Positions 12,042 to 21,910 of a DNA stretch of 64,000 bases are shown one piece after another. Below the pieces are notes generated by a model that was not told where the DNA came from, made no database searches, and saw only the letters and a list, made by a program, of their open reading frames with translations. A program made the position numbers and the translations under genes. This DNA comes from Caballeronia novacaledonica (GTDB taxonomy: Bacteria > Pseudomonadota > Gammaproteobacteria > Burkholderiales > Burkholderiaceae), in NCBI RefSeq assembly GCF_900258035.1, contig NZ_OGTP01000010.1:124001-188000 (forward strand), given 5' to 3'. Every line of letters starts with the position of its first letter. Within the stretch, counting starts at the first letter, position 1.

Positions 12042-13415
12042 ATGGAAACCACAGCAACAACTTCACGACAAGACGCGACCGCAATCGAACGCTTTTTCGG
12101 CATTCGCGCGGCGGGCTCGCGCACCAAGACGGAAATCGTCGCGGGCATCACGACCTTCCTCACGGCGATGTACATCATCGTCGTCAATCCGGGCATTCTC
12201 TCGCAGGCGGGCGTGCCGTTTCCGGCCGCGCTGACGGCGACCGTCATCGTCAGCTTTCTCGGCAGTTGCGCGATGGGCCTCTACGCGCGCAATCCGGTGC
12301 TCGTCGCGCCCGGCATGGGCATGAACGCGCTCTTCGCGTTCGTCATGGTTCACGGCGGCAAGATGCCGTGGCAGACCGCGCTCGGCTGCGTGTTCTGGTC
12401 CGGCGTGATCTTCGCCGTGCTCGCCGTGTTCAACGCGCGCAAGCTCGTCGTCGATGCGATTCCCGCGAATCTGCGGCATGCGGTGTCGTGCGGCATCGGC
12501 CTGTTCATCAGCCTGATCGGGCTCGTGAACGCGAAGTTCGTCGTCGGCGATCCGGTGACGATCGTGCATTCGGCGTCGCTGAATCCCGTCGTCATCACGT
12601 TTTTGATCGGGCTTGCCGTCACGACCATTCTCGTCGCGCGCAAGGTCACCGGCGCGCTGATGCTCGGCATCGTGTTCACGACGATCATCGCGATTCCGAT
12701 CGGCCGCTTCTGGGGCGACGGCACCGCGTACTGGCCCGCCGCGATCGCCACGAAGACGCTCGTCAACTGGAACGGCCTGTTCTCCGCGCCGGACTTCTCG
12801 GCGGTCATGCAGCTCGATTTCATGGGCGCGCTGAAGGTCATCTACTGGCCGTTCATCTTCGTGATGCTGTTCACGTCGTTCTTCGACGCGCTCTCCACGT
12901 TCATGGCGATCTCCGAAGCCGGCAAGCTCTTCGATAAGGACGGCAATCCGCGCAACATCCGCCAGTCGATGATGGTCGATTCGTTCTCCGCGCTCATTTC
13001 CGCGCCGCTCGGCACGAGCCCGGCGAACGCGTATATCGAATCGGCGGCGGGCATTTCGGCGGGCGGGCGCACGGGCCTCGTCGCCGTCGTCGCGGGCCTG
13101 TGCTTCCTGCCCTTCCTGTTTCTTTCGCCGCTGCTCTCGCTCGTTCCGGCGATCGCGACCGCGCCCGCGCTCGTGCTCGTCGGCGTGTTCATGATGGAAG
13201 CGATCACGCAGATCGAATGGCATCGCTTCGACGAAGCCATTCCCGCGTTTCTCGCGATGATCCTGATCCCGCTGACCTACTCGATCACCGACGGCGTCGC
13301 GTACGGCTTTCTCGCGTTCGTCGTGCTGAAGTCGGCGACGGGTCGCGCGAAGGAAATCAAGCCGGCGATGTGGATCATCGCGGCCTTTTCACTCGTACTG
13401 CTTTCGCAGTTGTAG
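12042..13415 (+). CDS. NCS2-family purine permease (AzgA-like)
   Basis: A 457-residue membrane transporter with about 12 hydrophobic segments. The N-terminal ERFFGIRAAGSRTKTEIVAG and TFLTAMYIIVVNP are characteristic of the guanine/hypoxanthine/adenine permease branch of nucleobase:cation symporter 2. GMGMNALFAFVMVHG and the LGTSPANAYIESAAG region are also typical. It starts five bases after the deaminase stop, so it is co-transcribed with it. It likely imports the purine bases degraded by its neighbours; exact specificity is inferred. Confidence 0.93.
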   Translation: METTATTSRQDATAIERFFGIRAAGSRTKTEIVAGITTFLTAMYIIVVNPGILSQAGVPFPAALTATVIVSFLGSCAMGLYARNPVLVAPGMGMNALFAFVMVHGGKMPWQTALGCVFWSGVIFAVLAVFNARKLVVDAIPANLRHAVSCGIGLFISLIGLVNAKFVVGDPVTIVHSASLNPVVITFLIGLAVTTILVARKVTGALMLGIVFTTIIAIPIGRFWGDGTAYWPAAIATKTLVNWNGLFSAPDFSAVMQLDFMGALKVIYWPFIFVMLFTSFFDALSTFMAISEAGKLFDKDGNPRNIRQSMMVDSFSALISAPLGTSPANAYIESAAGISAGGRTGLVAVVAGLCFLPFLFLSPLLSLVPAIATAPALVLVGVFMMEAITQIEWHRFDEAIPAFLAMILIPLTYSITDGVAYGFLAFVVLKSATGRAKEIKPAMWIIAAFSLVLLSQL

Positions 13416-13447
13416 TCAAACTTTTTAGAAATCGGAGACGTTGCATC

Positions 13448-14776
13448 ATGACTCAGACCGCCTACCGCGCCCAGTTGCTGACCTTCCGGGAAGATCCCGC
13501 GCATGCCGCTGACGGCGCGGTCTACGAGGCCGATGGCCTTCTGATCGTCGAGGACGGCAAAGTGGTCGCGGCGGGCGCGTATGCGTCGCTGCGCGACAGG
13601 CTCGCGGACGACGCGACCGTCCACACCATGCGCGACAAGCTGATCGTGCCGGGTTTCATCGACTCGCACATTCACTACCCGCAGACGGACATGATCGCGT
13701 CGCCCGCGCCGGGCCTGCTGCCGTGGCTGAACACGTACACGTTCCCGACGGAGCGCGGCTTCGAGAATCCCGCGCTCGCGCGTGAAACGGCGAGCTTTTT
13801 CATCGACGAACTGCTGGCGTGCGGCACGACGACGGCATTCGTGTACTGCACGGTGCACAAGCAATCCGCCGACGCGTTCTTCACCGAAAGCGAGGCGCGC
13901 GGCACGCGCATGGTCGCGGGCAAGGTGCTGATGGATCGCAACTGCCCCGAGTTTCTGCGCGACACGGCGCAATCCGGCTACGACGACAGCGCGGAACTCA
14001 TCGCGCGCTGGCACGGCCGCGGCCGTCAGCATTACGCGCTGACACCGCGTTTCGCGCCGACATCGACGGAAGCGCAGCTCGAAGCGTGCGGCACGCTCGC
14101 GCAGAAGCATCAGGACGTGTTCATCCAGACGCACGTCGCGGAGAACACGGACGAAATCAAGTGGGTCGAGAGCCTGTTTCCGGGGCATCGCAGCTATCTC
14201 GACATTTACGATCACTACGGCCTGCTGCGCCGCCGCGCGGTGTACGGCCACTGCATCCATCTCGACGACACCGACCGCCGGCGCATGGCGGAAACCGGCG
14301 CGGTGGCGTCGCACTGCCCGACGTCGAATCTGTTCCTCGGCAGCGGCCTGTTCGACTTCGAGAAGGCGGGCGAATCGAACATGCCGGTCGCGATGGCGAC
14401 GGACGTCGGCGGCGGCACGTCGTTCTCGATGCTGCAGACCATGGGCGCCGCGCACAAGATCGCGCGCCTGACCGGGCATCATCTGACGGCGACGCGCATG
14501 TTCTGGCTCGCGACGACGGGCGCCGCGCAAGTGCTCGAACTCGACGACAAGATCGGCACGCTCGCAGCCGGCAGCGAAGCGGACTTCGTCGTGCTCGATC
14601 CGAACGCGACGCCGCTGCTCGCGCGCCGCACGTCGCGCACGGAGACGCTCGAAGAACTGCTGTTCGCGTTCGCGCTGCTCGGCGACGATCGCGCGGTGTT
14701 CGAAACCTACGCGGCCGGCAAGCGCGTGCATTCGCGCGACAAGCGCAACACGGCGAAGCTGGAACTGGCGGCCTGA
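13448..14776 (+). CDS. guaD: Guanine deaminase
   Basis: Amidohydrolase converting guanine to xanthine, the substrate of the upstream XdhAB. The 442 residues carry DSHIHYPQTDMIASP (metal histidines; this PQ-containing form is typical of guanine deaminase), HVAENTDEIKW, YGHCIHLDD, SHCPTSNLFLGSGLF and the ATDVGGGTSFS aspartate. The short gap from the permease and the strong terminator just after the stop make it the last gene of the purine cluster. Confidence 0.95.
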   Translation: MTQTAYRAQLLTFREDPAHAADGAVYEADGLLIVEDGKVVAAGAYASLRDRLADDATVHTMRDKLIVPGFIDSHIHYPQTDMIASPAPGLLPWLNTYTFPTERGFENPALARETASFFIDELLACGTTTAFVYCTVHKQSADAFFTESEARGTRMVAGKVLMDRNCPEFLRDTAQSGYDDSAELIARWHGRGRQHYALTPRFAPTSTEAQLEACGTLAQKHQDVFIQTHVAENTDEIKWVESLFPGHRSYLDIYDHYGLLRRRAVYGHCIHLDDTDRRRMAETGAVASHCPTSNLFLGSGLFDFEKAGESNMPVAMATDVGGGTSFSMLQTMGAAHKIARLTGHHLTATRMFWLATTGAAQVLELDDKIGTLAAGSEADFVVLDPNATPLLARRTSRTETLEELLFAFALLGDDRAVFETYAAGKRVHSRDKRNTAKLELAA

Positions 14777-14800
14777 CGCGCCTTCGACGATTCATCCGAC

Positions 14801-14825
14801 AAGCGGCCTGCGGGCCGCTTTTTTG
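14801..14825 (+). terminator. Terminator of the purine cluster
   Basis: An 8-bp perfect stem (aagcggcc / ggccgctt) with a TGCG loop is followed by a T run, 24 bases after the guaD stop. Confidence 0.85.
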
Positions 14826-14923
14826 TTGGCCGTGCCACGCATTTCACGACGATTCGATCGACGTTTTGTGCAGGTTCGTTGCAATCTCGTTAAAGTGCAA
14901 GCTGTCCTTAACATCGCGTCAAC

Positions 14924-15361
14924 ATGAAGCACGCCGCCCGAATCCACCGGATCGCCCTGGCTGCGACGCTCGCGTCGCTCGGGGCGCTCGCGCATGCGAA
15001 GCCGATCGAAGCGCAGCTCGACTGCAAATCGACCGCGCATGATTTCGTCGCGCCGTTGCAGCAGGACGGGCTGCTGGAAACCAGGCCGATGCGCGTGGAG
15101 CCGAACTCCGTCAACGCGTTCAAGCCCGTGAAAGGCGCGACGCTGACGGCTTACGGCTTCAAGGTGTACGTGGTCGTCGCGTACCAGAAGGATGACCCGA
15201 TCTTCAGGCTCGGCAAAGGCGAGCCGATCGCCGATTCGGCTTACGGCGCGGTCGTGTGGGGCGGCGACAAGGAGGTCGAGCAGCAGGTGCGCGCCACGGG
15301 CAGCGACGCGGATGTGCACCACGTCGCGCCTTTCGTCACGGCGATTTTCTGCAAGCAGTGA
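14924..15361 (+). CDS. Hypothetical exported protein
   Basis: A 145-residue protein with a clear Sec signal peptide (basic start, hydrophobic LAATLASLGAL, cleavage near AHA-KP) and a small mature domain with two cysteines (LDCKSTAHD near the N-terminus and the C-terminal FCKQ), possibly forming a disulfide. I do not recognise the family. It is a stand-alone gene after the purine terminator, converging on the phosphonate operon, with only 12 bases between the stop codons. Confidence 0.7.
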   Translation: MKHAARIHRIALAATLASLGALAHAKPIEAQLDCKSTAHDFVAPLQQDGLLETRPMRVEPNSVNAFKPVKGATLTAYGFKVYVVVAYQKDDPIFRLGKGEPIADSAYGAVVWGGDKEVEQQVRATGSDADVHHVAPFVTAIFCKQ

Positions 15362-15373
15362 GCGGCTATCGAC

Positions 15374-16438
15374 TCAGCGCAGCAATTCCACGAACGACGA
15401 AATCAGCCGATCCATGTCGTTCGCGTCGAGCGCGCCCATCGTCGAAATGCGGAACAGCTCCTTCGACAAGCCGCCCTGCCCCGCATAAATCACGAAACCC
15501 TTCGCCTTGAGCGCGTCGTGCAGCGTTTCATAGGTGACGGCCGCCGGCAACCGATACGCCCGCAACACCACCGACGATTCCTCCGGCGGCAATGCGCTAT
15601 GCATGCCGAGCGCAGCCAGGCCCGCGCGCACCTGTTCCGCGAGCTTCGCGTAGCGCCGATGACGCGCGCGCCAGCCGCCCTCTTCCTCGAACTCGCGCAG
15701 CGCTTCGACGAGCGCGTAGTACGCATGCACGGACGGCGTGAACGGCGTGTTGCGCTCGTCCTGCAACTTCGCGAGACGCCCGATGCCGAGGTAGTAATTG
15801 CGGCTCGCCGCGTTCGCCAGCGCATCGCGGCGCGCGATCACGAACGCCGCGCCCGGCACGCCGTGCAGGCACTTGTTCGCGGTCGCGGCGATGGCGGCGA
15901 TGCCGCCGCCGTCGAATTCGATCGCTTCGGCGCCGAAGCTGCTCACCGCGTCGAGCAGCAGGCCGATGCCGCGCTCGCCGCACGCGCGCGACAGCGCATC
16001 GATCGCGTTCAGGCGGCCCGTGGTCGTTTCGTGATGGATGATCGCGACGTTCGTGAACCGTCCGCCGTCGAGCAGCTTGACGATCGCGTCGATGTCCGGC
16101 GCCCGCATCCACTCGTATTTGGCGACTTCGTACTCGATGCCGTATTGCTTCGCGATCTGCGCGATGCGATCGCCATACACGCCGTTTTCCACGACGAGCA
16201 GGCGCCCGCCTTCGGGCACGAGACCGGCGATCATGCTTTCGACCGCTGCGGTGCCCGAGCCCGTCATCAGCACGGCGCTCCACTTCGCCGGATCGAGCTC
16301 GTAAGCAGCGACGAGACGCTTGCGCGCCTCATCCTGCAAATCGAAAAACTCCGGCTCGCGATGGCACAAGTCGGTTTGCAGCAGGCTCTTGCGCACGCGT
16401 TCGGTCAGCGTGACAGGACCCGGATTCAGCAGCAGCAT
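15374..16438 (-). CDS. 2-aminoethylphosphonate aminotransferase (PhnW-like)
   Basis: Class V PLP aminotransferase of 354 residues. The start [20 protein letters not shown] and DLCHREPEF are diagnostic of the 2-aminoethylphosphonate:pyruvate transaminase family. The PLP lysine lies in TANKCLHGVPGAAFV. Within a biosynthetic operon it should run in the direction phosphonoacetaldehyde to 2-aminoethylphosphonate (the AepZ role). It is the last gene of the operon and starts with a one-base overlap (TGATG) with the decarboxylase stop. The same frame stays open upstream through the next gene, but that part is a shadow. Confidence 0.9.
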   Translation of the reverse strand: MLLLNPGPVTLTERVRKSLLQTDLCHREPEFFDLQDEARKRLVAAYELDPAKWSAVLMTGSGTAAVESMIAGLVPEGGRLLVVENGVYGDRIAQIAKQYGIEYEVAKYEWMRAPDIDAIVKLLDGGRFTNVAIIHHETTTGRLNAIDALSRACGERGIGLLLDAVSSFGAEAIEFDGGGIAAIAATANKCLHGVPGAAFVIARRDALANAASRNYYLGIGRLAKLQDERNTPFTPSVHAYYALVEALREFEEEGGWRARHRRYAKLAEQVRAGLAALGMHSALPPEESSVVLRAYRLPAAVTYETLHDALKAKGFVIYAGQGGLSKELFRISTMGALDANDMDRLISSFVELLR

Positions 16439-17595
16439 CAACGGCCTCCAATGTGGTGTTGCAAACGCGCGCGCACGTCCTCGGGCGTGATCTTCGGGCG
16501 CGGCAGGTCGCCCGGCGTGCCGGTCTTGATCGACAGGCGCGCGAAGCGTGCGCCGTTCACGTCGTTCGCGCCGAAAAGACGATCGATCACGCCGAGATCG
16601 TCGCCGTCGAGCGCGAGCGCATAGCCGCACGCCGCCGCGATCGATGCGAAATCGACTTCGCGCGAGACTGTCGCCTGGCCGCCCGTCGATTCGTGCGCGC
16701 CATTGTCGAGCAGCAGGTGAATCAGGTTCGACGGTCCGTACGCGCCGAGCGTCGCGAACGCGCCCATGCGCATGAGCGCCGCGCCGTCGCCGTCGAGCGC
16801 GACGACGCGCAGATCGGGACGCGAGCGCGCGAGGCCGAGCGCCATCGGCGTGACGCAGCCCATCGAGCCGACGAGATAGAGCTGGTTCGCGCGGTCGTCG
16901 ATCGCGTAGAGTTCGCGGCCGCAGAAACCGGTCGATGCAAGCACGACCGTCGAATCCTCCGGCGTGTTGGCGATGACTTTTCTCAGCGCGTCGTGGCGCG
17001 TCACGCGCTCGCCTTCGAAGCGCTCGACGGTCACGGGATGCACGTTGGCGCGCACGCCCGACAAACCCGCTTTCTTCAACTCGAAAGGCGCGACGCTGCC
17101 CTTTTGCATGACGAGCGCGTACGGACGGCCGGTGCTGTCCATATACGCCGTCGCGCGATCGAGCGCCGGGCCGATCTGCTCGGGTTCCGTCGGGAACAAT
17201 TCCCAAGGAATTTCCATCGTTTCGAGCATCTGCGGCGTGATCGGGCCCATCAGCGCGTGTTGCGGTTCGTCGTGAACGCCCGGCTGGCCGCGCCACGTGA
17301 CGATCAGCAATTGCGGCAGACGGAACGTCCAGGTCAGCGACGTCAGCGGACTCACCGCATTGCCGAGGCCGGAGTTCTGCATCATCGCGATGCCTCTGCG
17401 CCGACGATTCGCGCCGAGTTCCACGCCGGCGATCAGCGCGACCGCGTCGCCTTCGTTCGCCGCCGACACGTAGTGCAGCGATTCGTCCTGCAGCACGTAA
17501 TTGATGAACGGCGTGAGAAACGAGCACGGCACGCCCGCATACCAGTCGAAACCACGCGCGCGCGCGGCCTCGACGAACTGTGCGGCCTCAATCAC
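16438..17595 (-). CDS. aepY: Phosphonopyruvate decarboxylase
   Basis: ThDP-dependent enzyme that decarboxylates phosphonopyruvate to phosphonoacetaldehyde, pulling the unfavourable PEP mutase reaction forward. The 385 residues contain [19 protein letters not shown] at the N-terminus, the [10 protein letters not shown] active-site region (about residue 48), and the ThDP/Mg motif [19 protein letters not shown] with [14 protein letters not shown]. It starts with GTG inside the 3' end of the PEP mutase gene (8-base overlap), so it is translationally coupled. Confidence 0.94.
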   Translation of the reverse strand: MIEAAQFVEAARARGFDWYAGVPCSFLTPFINYVLQDESLHYVSAANEGDAVALIAGVELGANRRRRGIAMMQNSGLGNAVSPLTSLTWTFRLPQLLIVTWRGQPGVHDEPQHALMGPITPQMLETMEIPWELFPTEPEQIGPALDRATAYMDSTGRPYALVMQKGSVAPFELKKAGLSGVRANVHPVTVERFEGERVTRHDALRKVIANTPEDSTVVLASTGFCGRELYAIDDRANQLYLVGSMGCVTPMALGLARSRPDLRVVALDGDGAALMRMGAFATLGAYGPSNLIHLLLDNGAHESTGGQATVSREVDFASIAAACGYALALDGDDLGVIDRLFGANDVNGARFARLSIKTGTPGDLPRPKITPEDVRARLQHHIGGR

Positions 17596-19285
17596 GCGCG
17601 TTCTCCGTGCCTTCCGAGCCGATCGGCGTCTGACCGTGCGCGAAATCGCCCGCGCGACGGAAATCGTCGAGGTCGTTCACGCCGCGCCAGTGGCCGTGCA
17701 CGTACTGCACTTCGATTTTCTGGTCCGCCGCGATCAGCGCGTTGAGCAGCGCGGCCATGTCGAGCGTGTCGAAACCGGCGCGCTGTTGCAGCGTGGCGAG
17801 CGTGGCCAGCAAGCGGTCGCGCGCACCGGCGCGCACCTTGATGAGACCCATCCAGCGGCCTTGCGGCGCGCGTCCGTCCGTCAACGCCTGGCCCGCGCCG
17901 ACCACGCTGTCGAGCCACACTTTCTGGCCGAACAGCGCGCGGTCGTCGGCGGTCGAGCAGTACGCGAAATCGGTCGCGGCGGCGCCCGCTTCCGGCGCCT
18001 GCGACGAATCGACGACCACGCAGAAATCGCTGTCCGATTCGGTCAGATCGCGCAGGATGTAGCTGCGAAACAGCAGGTCGCCGTAGGAGATCACGGTGTC
18101 GCCGTTCATGTGCCCGACCGCGCACGCGAGCGACGCAAGCTCGCCCGTGCTGTCATGCCGCTCGTTGACGACGAGACGGATGCCGCCCTTGTCGATCGCA
18201 TCGGCGCGATAACCGCCGACCACGGTGATGTCGTTGATGCGTTCCTTCTTGAACGCCTCCACGAGGTGACGCAAAAGCGGCTTGCCCGCCACCGGCAGCA
18301 TCACTTTCGGACGCGCTTCGGTCAGCGCTTCGAGACCCGCGCCACGGCTCGCGGCGAGCACGATCGCGCTCTGCTTCTCGTTGGCCGCGCTCAGGTAGAT
18401 GTTTTCGGCGGCCGAGTACTCGTCCGCATCTTGCAGACGGAAGATCTCGTTCACCGAAGCGATGCGGTCTTCCACGTTCACGAGCGTCTCGCTGTCGTGG
18501 ATTTCCTTCGCGATGGCCTGCATCGCGGAAACGGCGCCGCGAATCAGGTGATTCGCCCAGATCACGCAACTGATGCCGGCCTGACGGAACGCGTCGGTCG
18601 GCGTGCTGTAGTACTTCGTCGGCACGATGACGAGCGGACCGCGCCCGGCCCATTCGCGTGCGAACGTCAGGATCTCGTCGGGCTTCGACAGCTTGCTGTG
18701 GATCAGGATGGCATCCGCGCCCGCCTGGCGATACGCCTCGGCGCGCTTCAACGCTTCTTCCATGCCCCAGCCCGCGATCAGCGCTTCCACGCGCGCGACG
18801 ATCGAAAAGTTCGGATCGCTCTGCGAATCCTTGCCCGCCTTGATCTTGCCGCAGAACTCGTCGATGTCGGCGAGCGGCTGCGCTTCGCCGTTGATGAAGC
18901 TGTTGGTCTTCGGAAACTGCTTGTCCTCGATGCACACGCCCGCGATGCCGCGCTGCTCCAGCTTTTTCACGAGGCGGCGCACGTTGTTGAAGTTGCCGTA
19001 GCCGGTGTCGCCGTCGAGCAGGATCGGCAGATCGCTCGCGTCGGCCATGAATTCGAGGTTGTCGACGACCTGCGTCCAGCTCGCTTCGTTGTTGTCGCGC
19101 ACGCCGAACTGCGCGGAGATCGACAGGCCCGAGCCCCAGATGGCCTTGAAGCCCGCTTCCCGCGCGATGCGCGCCGAGATGCCGTTGTGCGCTTCCATCA
19201 GGAATTCGAGGCGATTGCTTTGCAGCATCTCGCGCAGGCGCAGGGTGCGCGAGTAGCCGACGGGAATGGTTCCGGGTGCGTTCAT
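17588..19285 (-). CDS. aepX: Phosphoenolpyruvate mutase fused to a nucleotidyltransferase domain
   Basis: Forms the C-P bond by isomerising PEP to phosphonopyruvate. The N-terminal TIM barrel (about residues 1-290) has the PEP mutase signature [22 protein letters not shown] for Mg binding, and [10 protein letters not shown]. The C-terminal part (about 310-565) is an NTP-transferase domain beginning [29 protein letters not shown], of the type that makes CMP-phosphonates. The 565 residues fit the fused PepM-NTPT architecture. The start is the ATG with GGAG upstream; it overlaps the preceding transferase gene by four bases. An in-frame extension to 19,384 is not used. Confidence 0.94.
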   Translation of the reverse strand: MNAPGTIPVGYSRTLRLREMLQSNRLEFLMEAHNGISARIAREAGFKAIWGSGLSISAQFGVRDNNEASWTQVVDNLEFMADASDLPILLDGDTGYGNFNNVRRLVKKLEQRGIAGVCIEDKQFPKTNSFINGEAQPLADIDEFCGKIKAGKDSQSDPNFSIVARVEALIAGWGMEEALKRAEAYRQAGADAILIHSKLSKPDEILTFAREWAGRGPLVIVPTKYYSTPTDAFRQAGISCVIWANHLIRGAVSAMQAIAKEIHDSETLVNVEDRIASVNEIFRLQDADEYSAAENIYLSAANEKQSAIVLAASRGAGLEALTEARPKVMLPVAGKPLLRHLVEAFKKERINDITVVGGYRADAIDKGGIRLVVNERHDSTGELASLACAVGHMNGDTVISYGDLLFRSYILRDLTESDSDFCVVVDSSQAPEAGAAATDFAYCSTADDRALFGQKVWLDSVVGAGQALTDGRAPQGRWMGLIKVRAGARDRLLATLATLQQRAGFDTLDMAALLNALIAADQKIEVQYVHGHWRGVNDLDDFRRAGDFAHGQTPIGSEGTENARD

Positions 19286-20058
19286 TGTTGGGATGCTCCT
19301 GCAAACTGACGCAGCGCATTCAACTGCGGCAGCACTTCGTCGGCGGCGCGCTTCACGTCGTTCTGAAAATCGATTTCGATCCACGGTGCGCCGGTCACGT
19401 CGGCGATATCGAACACGTGGGACTTTTCGAGCAACAGGTCACGCACCGCTTCTTCGTGCGGCATCTTCGCACGGCCCGAATCGACGTAAGCGGCGCAAAT
19501 TTCCGCGAGACGCGTCGCGGTGGCGTGATCGAAGCGGAAGAAACCCACCGATTCGCCGATCGTGTCGTACTTCAGGCCCGCCGCAACCTGCTTGCGCAGC
19601 TCGACCGGCACGCCATTCTCGACGCACAGCTTCACCGGCTCGTCGCCGGCTTCGAAATCGCGATCGATCAGCAGGCGATTCACCGACCCGCCCGCGACGA
19701 GCGGCGCGAAGATGCGTTCGTCGTAGAGGACGTCGGCGTCCATCAGCAGGACATCGCCGCCGCGCGTCATCGCGTCGCGCGCCGTGTGCACGGACAGCAC
19801 GCTGCCGAGCGTGTATTCGTCGTTGACGACGATCTCGGTCTTCGGCTTCCAGTCGATGGCCGCGAGCTCCGCTTCGATCTGCTCGGTCTTGAAGCCGGTC
19901 ACGAAGACGACTTCATCGACATTCGCGGCCTTCAAAAAGTGCAGATGACGCTCCAGCAGCGAGGCATCGCCGAACCGCAGCAGACATTTCGGCTTTTGCT
20001 GGCCTTCGGGCTGAACGAGGCGCAAGCCCATCCCGGCCGCAAGAATAATTGCGCGCAT
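19282..20058 (-). CDS. Sugar-phosphate-type nucleotidyltransferase
   Basis: A 258-residue stand-alone NTP transferase. It starts [15 protein letters not shown] and continues [20 protein letters not shown], the nucleotide-binding loop of cytidylyl/uridylyltransferases. [16 protein letters not shown] gives the metal-binding aspartates. It resembles LicC, PntC and inositol-phosphate cytidylyltransferases. Since the PEP mutase already carries an NTP-transferase domain, this second one may activate a different phosphorylated alcohol or share the job; sequence alone does not decide. It is coupled to aepX (ATGA overlap). Confidence 0.88.
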   Translation of the reverse strand: MRAIILAAGMGLRLVQPEGQQKPKCLLRFGDASLLERHLHFLKAANVDEVVFVTGFKTEQIEAELAAIDWKPKTEIVVNDEYTLGSVLSVHTARDAMTRGGDVLLMDADVLYDERIFAPLVAGGSVNRLLIDRDFEAGDEPVKLCVENGVPVELRKQVAAGLKYDTIGESVGFFRFDHATATRLAEICAAYVDSGRAKMPHEEAVRDLLLEKSHVFDIADVTGAPWIEIDFQNDVKRAADEVLPQLNALRQFAGASQQ

Positions 20059-20084
20059 GCTTGTATGTTCCCTTCGTCGGTGGG

Positions 20085-21101
20085 TCAGTCGATATCCGGC
20101 ACGCGCGCGAGACGGCGGCGCTGCCAGCCTTTTTCAACGAAATGCAGATAAACGATGCCCGGCACGCCGAGCAGCAGTTCGCGCGCGCGCTTGGCGAGCG
20201 ACAGCGCGAGCGCGGCCTCGGGCGGCAAGCCGACCAGACGCGCGAGCAACAGATAGCCGCCTTCCTGCACGCCGAGCGAGCCGGGAATGGCGAAGGCCGC
20301 GCCGCGAATCGCCTGGCCGAGACTTTCCAGCAGCAGCGCTTCGGCCCAGCCGACCGGATGGCCGAGCAGATGCAGCGCGAGCCATACTTCGCCGGTGCCG
20401 ACGATCCAGCCGACGAGACTCAAGCCGAAGCTCGACGCCACCTTGCCGCGCTCGCGATACATTTCGTGCACGGCGGCATCGACGGCTTCGGCGCGCGTGA
20501 CGAGCGACGACCAGTCGCGCTTGGCCGAGAATTTCGCGGCGATGCCCGACGCGAAGCGCATCGCGCGGCCGAAGAGACCGCGCCGCTGCGCGAGATAGAA
20601 GCCGAAGATCATGAGACCGATCACGCCGATCACCGAGAGCACCGCGATCGTCACGGTCGAAGACGAACCGCCTGCCGCATAGCCTGTGAGCAGCACGACG
20701 CCGATCAGCGCGAAGATCAGTTGCGCGACGGTCTGCATCGTCGTGCTGACGGTGATGACGGCGGCCGCGTCGCGCGCGCGCATGCCGCGCTGCGCGAGAT
20801 AGCGGACCATCAGCATCGGCCCGCCGATCTGGCCCGCGGGCATCAGGCTGTTCACCGATTCGCCGGCCCAGCGCGCGAGCAACGCGTCGATGACGGAAAC
20901 GTCGCGCTGCCGCTCGGGGAAGAGCACGCTGATCGCGCCGGCATCGATGACGAGCGGCACGAAGTGAAAGGCCGCCACCGCGACCAGCCCCCAGCCCGCC
21001 GCGGCCAGCGTCGATGCGACCGAACCGAAGCCTTGCCAGCCGAGCAGCGCGACGAACAGCACCACGCCGACCGACAGCAGGAATGTGCCCGCGCGGCTCA
21101 T
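20085..21101 (-). CDS. MprF/AglD-type membrane protein (lysylphosphatidylglycerol synthase TM family)
   Basis: A 338-residue polytopic membrane protein with about eight hydrophobic helices. The central motifs LARWAGESVNSLMPAGQIGG and the C-terminal GQAIRGAAFAIPGSLGVQEGGYLLLARLVGLP are typical of the UPF0104/LPG_synthase_TM family, whose members flip or modify lipids (MprF flippase domain, HpnL). Its position suggests moving a phosphonolipid across the inner membrane. It overlaps the oxygenase gene by four bases. Confidence 0.87.
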   Translation of the reverse strand: MSRAGTFLLSVGVVLFVALLGWQGFGSVASTLAAAGWGLVAVAAFHFVPLVIDAGAISVLFPERQRDVSVIDALLARWAGESVNSLMPAGQIGGPMLMVRYLAQRGMRARDAAAVITVSTTMQTVAQLIFALIGVVLLTGYAAGGSSSTVTIAVLSVIGVIGLMIFGFYLAQRRGLFGRAMRFASGIAAKFSAKRDWSSLVTRAEAVDAAVHEMYRERGKVASSFGLSLVGWIVGTGEVWLALHLLGHPVGWAEALLLESLGQAIRGAAFAIPGSLGVQEGGYLLLARLVGLPPEAALALSLAKRARELLLGVPGIVYLHFVEKGWQRRRLARVPDID

Positions 21102-21910
21102 GCCTGTCCGTTCTTGCCGCCCTTGCGGCGAAAGACCTGCCTGAACCCAAAATACGCGATCGAGTCTTTCATGTTCGAGATGAAGCGCTGGAACGGACGC
21201 ATGTTGGGGTTCGTCACGTACTCGAACGTGAGCGACACGCGCATCTCGTTCTCGCCGAGCGGCGTCACGCGATGGCGCAGCTTGTCGCCATCGAAAAGCA
21301 CGAACGCGCCGGGCGGATATTGCACCGAGCCGGGCTGATCCGGAATGCCGGGCGTCTTGGTGTGCAGTTCGTAGTCGAGCTTGCAGGACGAATCGTCGAT
21401 CACGCCGAGCAGCAGCGTGTAGCGGCGGCCGTCGTAGTACGAGGTGTCGTAATGCCAGCCGATATGGTCGCCGGGACGCGTATAGAAATACAGCGCGTAG
21501 GCGTGCGGATCGTCTTGCGGCGAGAGTTGCAGCTTGTCGCCGGTGATGGTTTCCAGCCACTTGATGAGCGCTTCCGACCGATACAAGTCCGCGATGAACG
21601 GCGCGAGCTTGTCGAGCGTATGACGGCTCACGCTGCCGCCCGCCTTGTGACCCGGCAGATAGTTGCGGTTCACGGACGGCATCACGTCATGCACGGCGGC
21701 GATCAGACGTTCCGTGTAGTCGCGCGGCAGGAAGTCTTCGATGTAGAGAAACGAGCTTTGCTCGTTGTACTCGTCGCGCAGCTTCGGCGTGTGCAGCGCG
21801 GCGAGCCGCGCGTTCAGGGTCGAATCGATGTCGCGCTTCGACGGGCGGCTCACCGCCTCGACATGCGCGGATTGCATCAGCGTGTTATCCGGAGTTGCCG
21901 TATCGCTCAT
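21098..21910 (-). CDS. 2-oxoglutarate/Fe(II)-dependent oxygenase-like protein
   Basis: A 270-residue protein with a double-stranded beta-helix oxygenase signature: GDHIGWHYDTSYYDGRRYT provides the H-x-D iron ligands, and GDKLRHRVTPLGENEMRVSL gives the distal histidine and the 2OG-binding arginine. The N-terminal 40 residues look disordered. Inside a phosphonate operon it may hydroxylate the aminoethylphosphonate or lipid moiety, by analogy with known hydroxy-AEP lipids; that role is inference. The real start is MSDTATPDN, overlapping the upstream gene by four bases; longer open frame upstream is shadow. Confidence 0.82.
   Translation of the reverse strand: MSDTATPDNTLMQSAHVEAVSRPSKRDIDSTLNARLAALHTPKLRDEYNEQSSFLYIEDFLPRDYTERLIAAVHDVMPSVNRNYLPGHKAGGSVSRHTLDKLAPFIADLYRSEALIKWLETITGDKLQLSPQDDPHAYALYFYTRPGDHIGWHYDTSYYDGRRYTLLLGVIDDSSCKLDYELHTKTPGIPDQPGSVQYPPGAFVLFDGDKLRHRVTPLGENEMRVSLTFEYVTNPNMRPFQRFISNMKDSIAYFGFRQVFRRKGGKNGQA

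Noticed and set aside
17501-19309. 602-codon plus-strand frame opposite the PEP mutase
   Set aside because: Shadow of aepX; no start signal or domain.
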